Source of the DNA: Hyphomicrobiales bacterium | Lineage (GTDB): Bacteria > Pseudomonadota > Alphaproteobacteria > Rhizobiales > Beijerinckiaceae | NCBI GenBank assembly: GCA_028290125.1 | Contig: JAQGKM010000180.1 | Coordinates: 1 to 8,655, forward strand | DNA length: 8,655 nt | Direction: 5' to 3' | Program-made: the position numbers and the translations under genes | Notes under the pieces: generated by a model | What the model saw: only the letters and a program-made list of their open reading frames with translations | Databases searched by the model: none | Told to the model about the DNA's origin: nothing | Shown: positions 7,399-8,655 of the stretch, one piece after another | How positions within the stretch are numbered: position 1 is the stretch's first letter | How the letters are laid out: each line of letters opens with the position of its first letter

Positions 7399-8229
7399 AT
7401 GTTCGCCGGCCATTCCCTGACTGAAATCGCGTTCCTGGCTGCCGCTCTCGCGGGAGCCGGAGCTTTGACCGGCATTCTGGCCGGAGTCTTCGGCGTAGGC
7501 GGCGGGGCGCTGATCGTGCCCGTGCTTTACGAGCTGTTCCGCATCCTTGAGGTGCCGGAAGAAACCCGCATGCCGCTCTGCGTGGGCACCTCGCTTGCCG
7601 TCATCATCCCGACGTCCATCCGGTCCTTCCGCGCCCACACGGCGCGCGGGGCGGTGGACATGCAGATCCTGCGAGCCTGGATCGTGCCGACGATCGTCGG
7701 CGTGCTGGTCGGCAGCTTCGTCGCCCGCTACGCGCCGCCGGCGCTCTTCAAGATCGCTTTCATCACCATCGCGAGCCTCAGCTCCGCCCGGCTGATCTTC
7801 AGTCTGAGATGGCGTCTGGGCGATGAGCCCCCGAAGGGCGCGGCGCTGCGGGCCTTCGGCTTCGTCAACGCCTTCCTGTCGGCGCTGATGGGCATCGGTG
7901 GCGGCCAGCTCGCCACCATGTTCATGACCTTCTACGGCCGCACCATCCACCAGGCGGTGGCGACATCGGCGGGCGTCGGCGTGCTGATCTCCATTCCCGG
8001 CGCCATCGGCTTCGTGCTGGCGGGGTGGGACAAGCCGTTCCTGCCGCCGCTCTCGCTGGGCTTCGTGTCGCTGATCGGCCTAGCGGCCTTCGCGCCGGTG
8101 AGCGTGCTCACCGCGCCGCTCGGCGAGCGCATCGCCCATGCGCTCACCAAGCGAAAGCTCGAACTGGCGTTCGGGATTTTCCTGCTGCTCGTGTCCAGCC
8201 GCCTGCTGGTCAGCATGGTCTACGCTTAG
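7399..8229 (+). CDS. TauE/SafE family sulfite/anion permease-like membrane protein
   Basis: This is a 276-residue inner-membrane protein of the TauE/SafE (DUF81) family, proposed exporters or importers of sulfonates, sulfite or other organic anions; the substrate cannot be read from sequence. The two-fold repeat is clear: GVFGVGGGALIVPVL (29-43) in the first half and LMGIGGGQLATMF (about 161-173) in the second, each the glycine-rich motif of its half. About eight hydrophobic helices are apparent, with a basic loop around SLRWRLGDEPPKG. The length is typical for the family. The ATG at 7399 is the first plausible start after the Csp-like gene (60-base gap) and is preceded only by GTGAG inside a hairpin. 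The stop codon overlaps the stop of the convergent DUF1289 gene (8226-8229). No sulfur-metabolism genes are adjacent. Confidence 0.92.
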   Translation: MFAGHSLTEIAFLAAALAGAGALTGILAGVFGVGGGALIVPVLYELFRILEVPEETRMPLCVGTSLAVIIPTSIRSFRAHTARGAVDMQILRAWIVPTIVGVLVGSFVARYAPPALFKIAFITIASLSSARLIFSLRWRLGDEPPKGAALRAFGFVNAFLSALMGIGGGQLATMFMTFYGRTIHQAVATSAGVGVLISIPGAIGFVLAGWDKPFLPPLSLGFVSLIGLAAFAPVSVLTAPLGERIAHALTKRKLELAFGIFLLLVSSRLLVSMVYA

Positions 8230-8402
8230 GGCGCCGGCTCGGGCTGGCTGTCCGCCAGCCGCGCCATCACGGCGTCTCGCTCTTCCGCGCTCATCGACAT
8301 CCAGCCGCCAATCTCGTCGCGCGTGCGTCCGCAGCCGAGGCAAGTCTCGCCCCGCGCGTCCAGCTGGCAGATGTTCACACAGGGCGAAACGATGTTGGTC
8401 AT
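8226..8402 (-). CDS. DUF1289 domain protein (small, four-cysteine)
   Basis: This 58-residue protein shows the full DUF1289 signature: SPCVNICQLD (6-15), CLGCGRT (21-27), EIGGW (30-34), then MSAEER. The four cysteines (8, 12, 21, 24) are arranged C-x3-C and C-x2-C, suggesting a small zinc-binding knuckle, although the family's role is not established. It starts at an ATG at 8402 with only a weak AGAG ribosome-like site. Its start is nine bases downstream of the cobS stop, suggesting co-transcription or translational coupling with cobS. The stop shares bases with the TauE/SafE stop on the other strand. It is too short to be picked up by a length filter. The proline-rich end is less conserved. 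Confidence 0.9.
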   Translation of the reverse strand: MTNIVSPCVNICQLDARGETCLGCGRTRDEIGGWMSMSAEERDAVMARLADSQPEPAP

Positions 8403-8411
8403 CAGCTCTGT

Positions 8412-8655
8412 TTAAAGCGTGAGACGGCTGGCGAGAACCGCCAGAAACAGGATTTCCGCAATTTGTTGCGAGGCGCCGGCGATATCGCCGGTCTGGCCGC
8501 CAATCTGGCGCCGCGCGATTTCGGTCATGGCGCCGGCGCCCGCCAGCATGGCGGCGAGGCCGAGCGCGAGTTTGCCCAGGTCGATCCCCGCCAGGGCCGG
8601 CGCCAGCCCGATGACCGCGGCGAGCGCGCCGGCGATGGCCAGCGTCGAGGGCAGG
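8412..8655 (-). CDS. cobS: Adenosylcobinamide-GDP ribazoletransferase CobS, C-terminal fragment (5' end outside window)
   Basis: This is the last 80 residues of CobS (cobalamin-5'-phosphate synthase), the integral membrane enzyme that joins alpha-ribazole to adenosylcobinamide-GDP in the late step of vitamin B12 assembly. The diagnostic stretch GGQTGDIAGASQQIAEI (residues 52-68 of the fragment) is the family's conserved C-terminal region. Hydrophobic helices flank it (about 5-23 and 29-42, and the final FLAVLASRL). The coding frame is open to the window edge, so roughly two thirds of the protein lies beyond base 8655. The gene reads TAA at 8414-8412. DUF1289 follows it on the same strand. Confidence 0.9.
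   Translation of the reverse strand, partial: LPSTLAIAGALAAVIGLAPALAGIDLGKLALGLAAMLAGAGAMTEIARRQIGGQTGDIAGASQQIAEILFLAVLASRLTL

Overview
The window is GC-rich, gene-dense DNA typical of an alphaproteobacterium, most likely of the Hyphomicrobiales (Rhizobiales). That placement rests on the FixI/FixS pair, a rhizobial-type GH13 alpha-glucosidase, a tandem universal stress protein, a DUF1289 protein next to cobS, and a FixK/FNR-like box. Both ends cut through genes: fixI on the left and cobS on the right. No stretch longer than about 165 bases lacks a gene. I see no tRNA, rRNA, CRISPR array, insertion sequence or prophage gene.

Left block (1-2307, plus strand): the C-terminal half of the copper P-type ATPase FixI/CcoI, the small membrane protein FixS/CcoS, and a major facilitator protein carrying the two metal-binding motifs of CcoA-type copper importers. 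Successive genes overlap by 1 and 4 bases, so this is almost certainly one operon. It would combine copper import, copper transfer and the small assembly protein for cbb3-type cytochrome oxidase.

Middle block (2308-5274): a minus-strand tandem universal stress protein faces the operon tail to tail. It diverges from a small coiled-coil protein and a GH13 alpha-glucosidase on the plus strand. A good FixK/FNR half-site pair lies between the divergent genes, suggesting that the low-oxygen response extends here. A perfect 12-bp hairpin closes the block.

Right block (5275-8655): mscL (minus) diverges from dusA (plus). Next come a 130-residue cysteine-containing helical protein that looks like a degenerate copper-storage (Csp/DUF326-like) protein, and a TauE/SafE-family permease. 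On the minus strand are a DUF1289 zinc-finger-like protein and the end of cobS, nine bases apart.

Most genes belong to well-known families. The most interesting signals are the fixI-fixS-ccoA-like operon, the low-oxygen regulatory box between the stress gene and the glucosidase block, and the reduced-cysteine Csp-like protein. I found no clear sign of an entirely new system.
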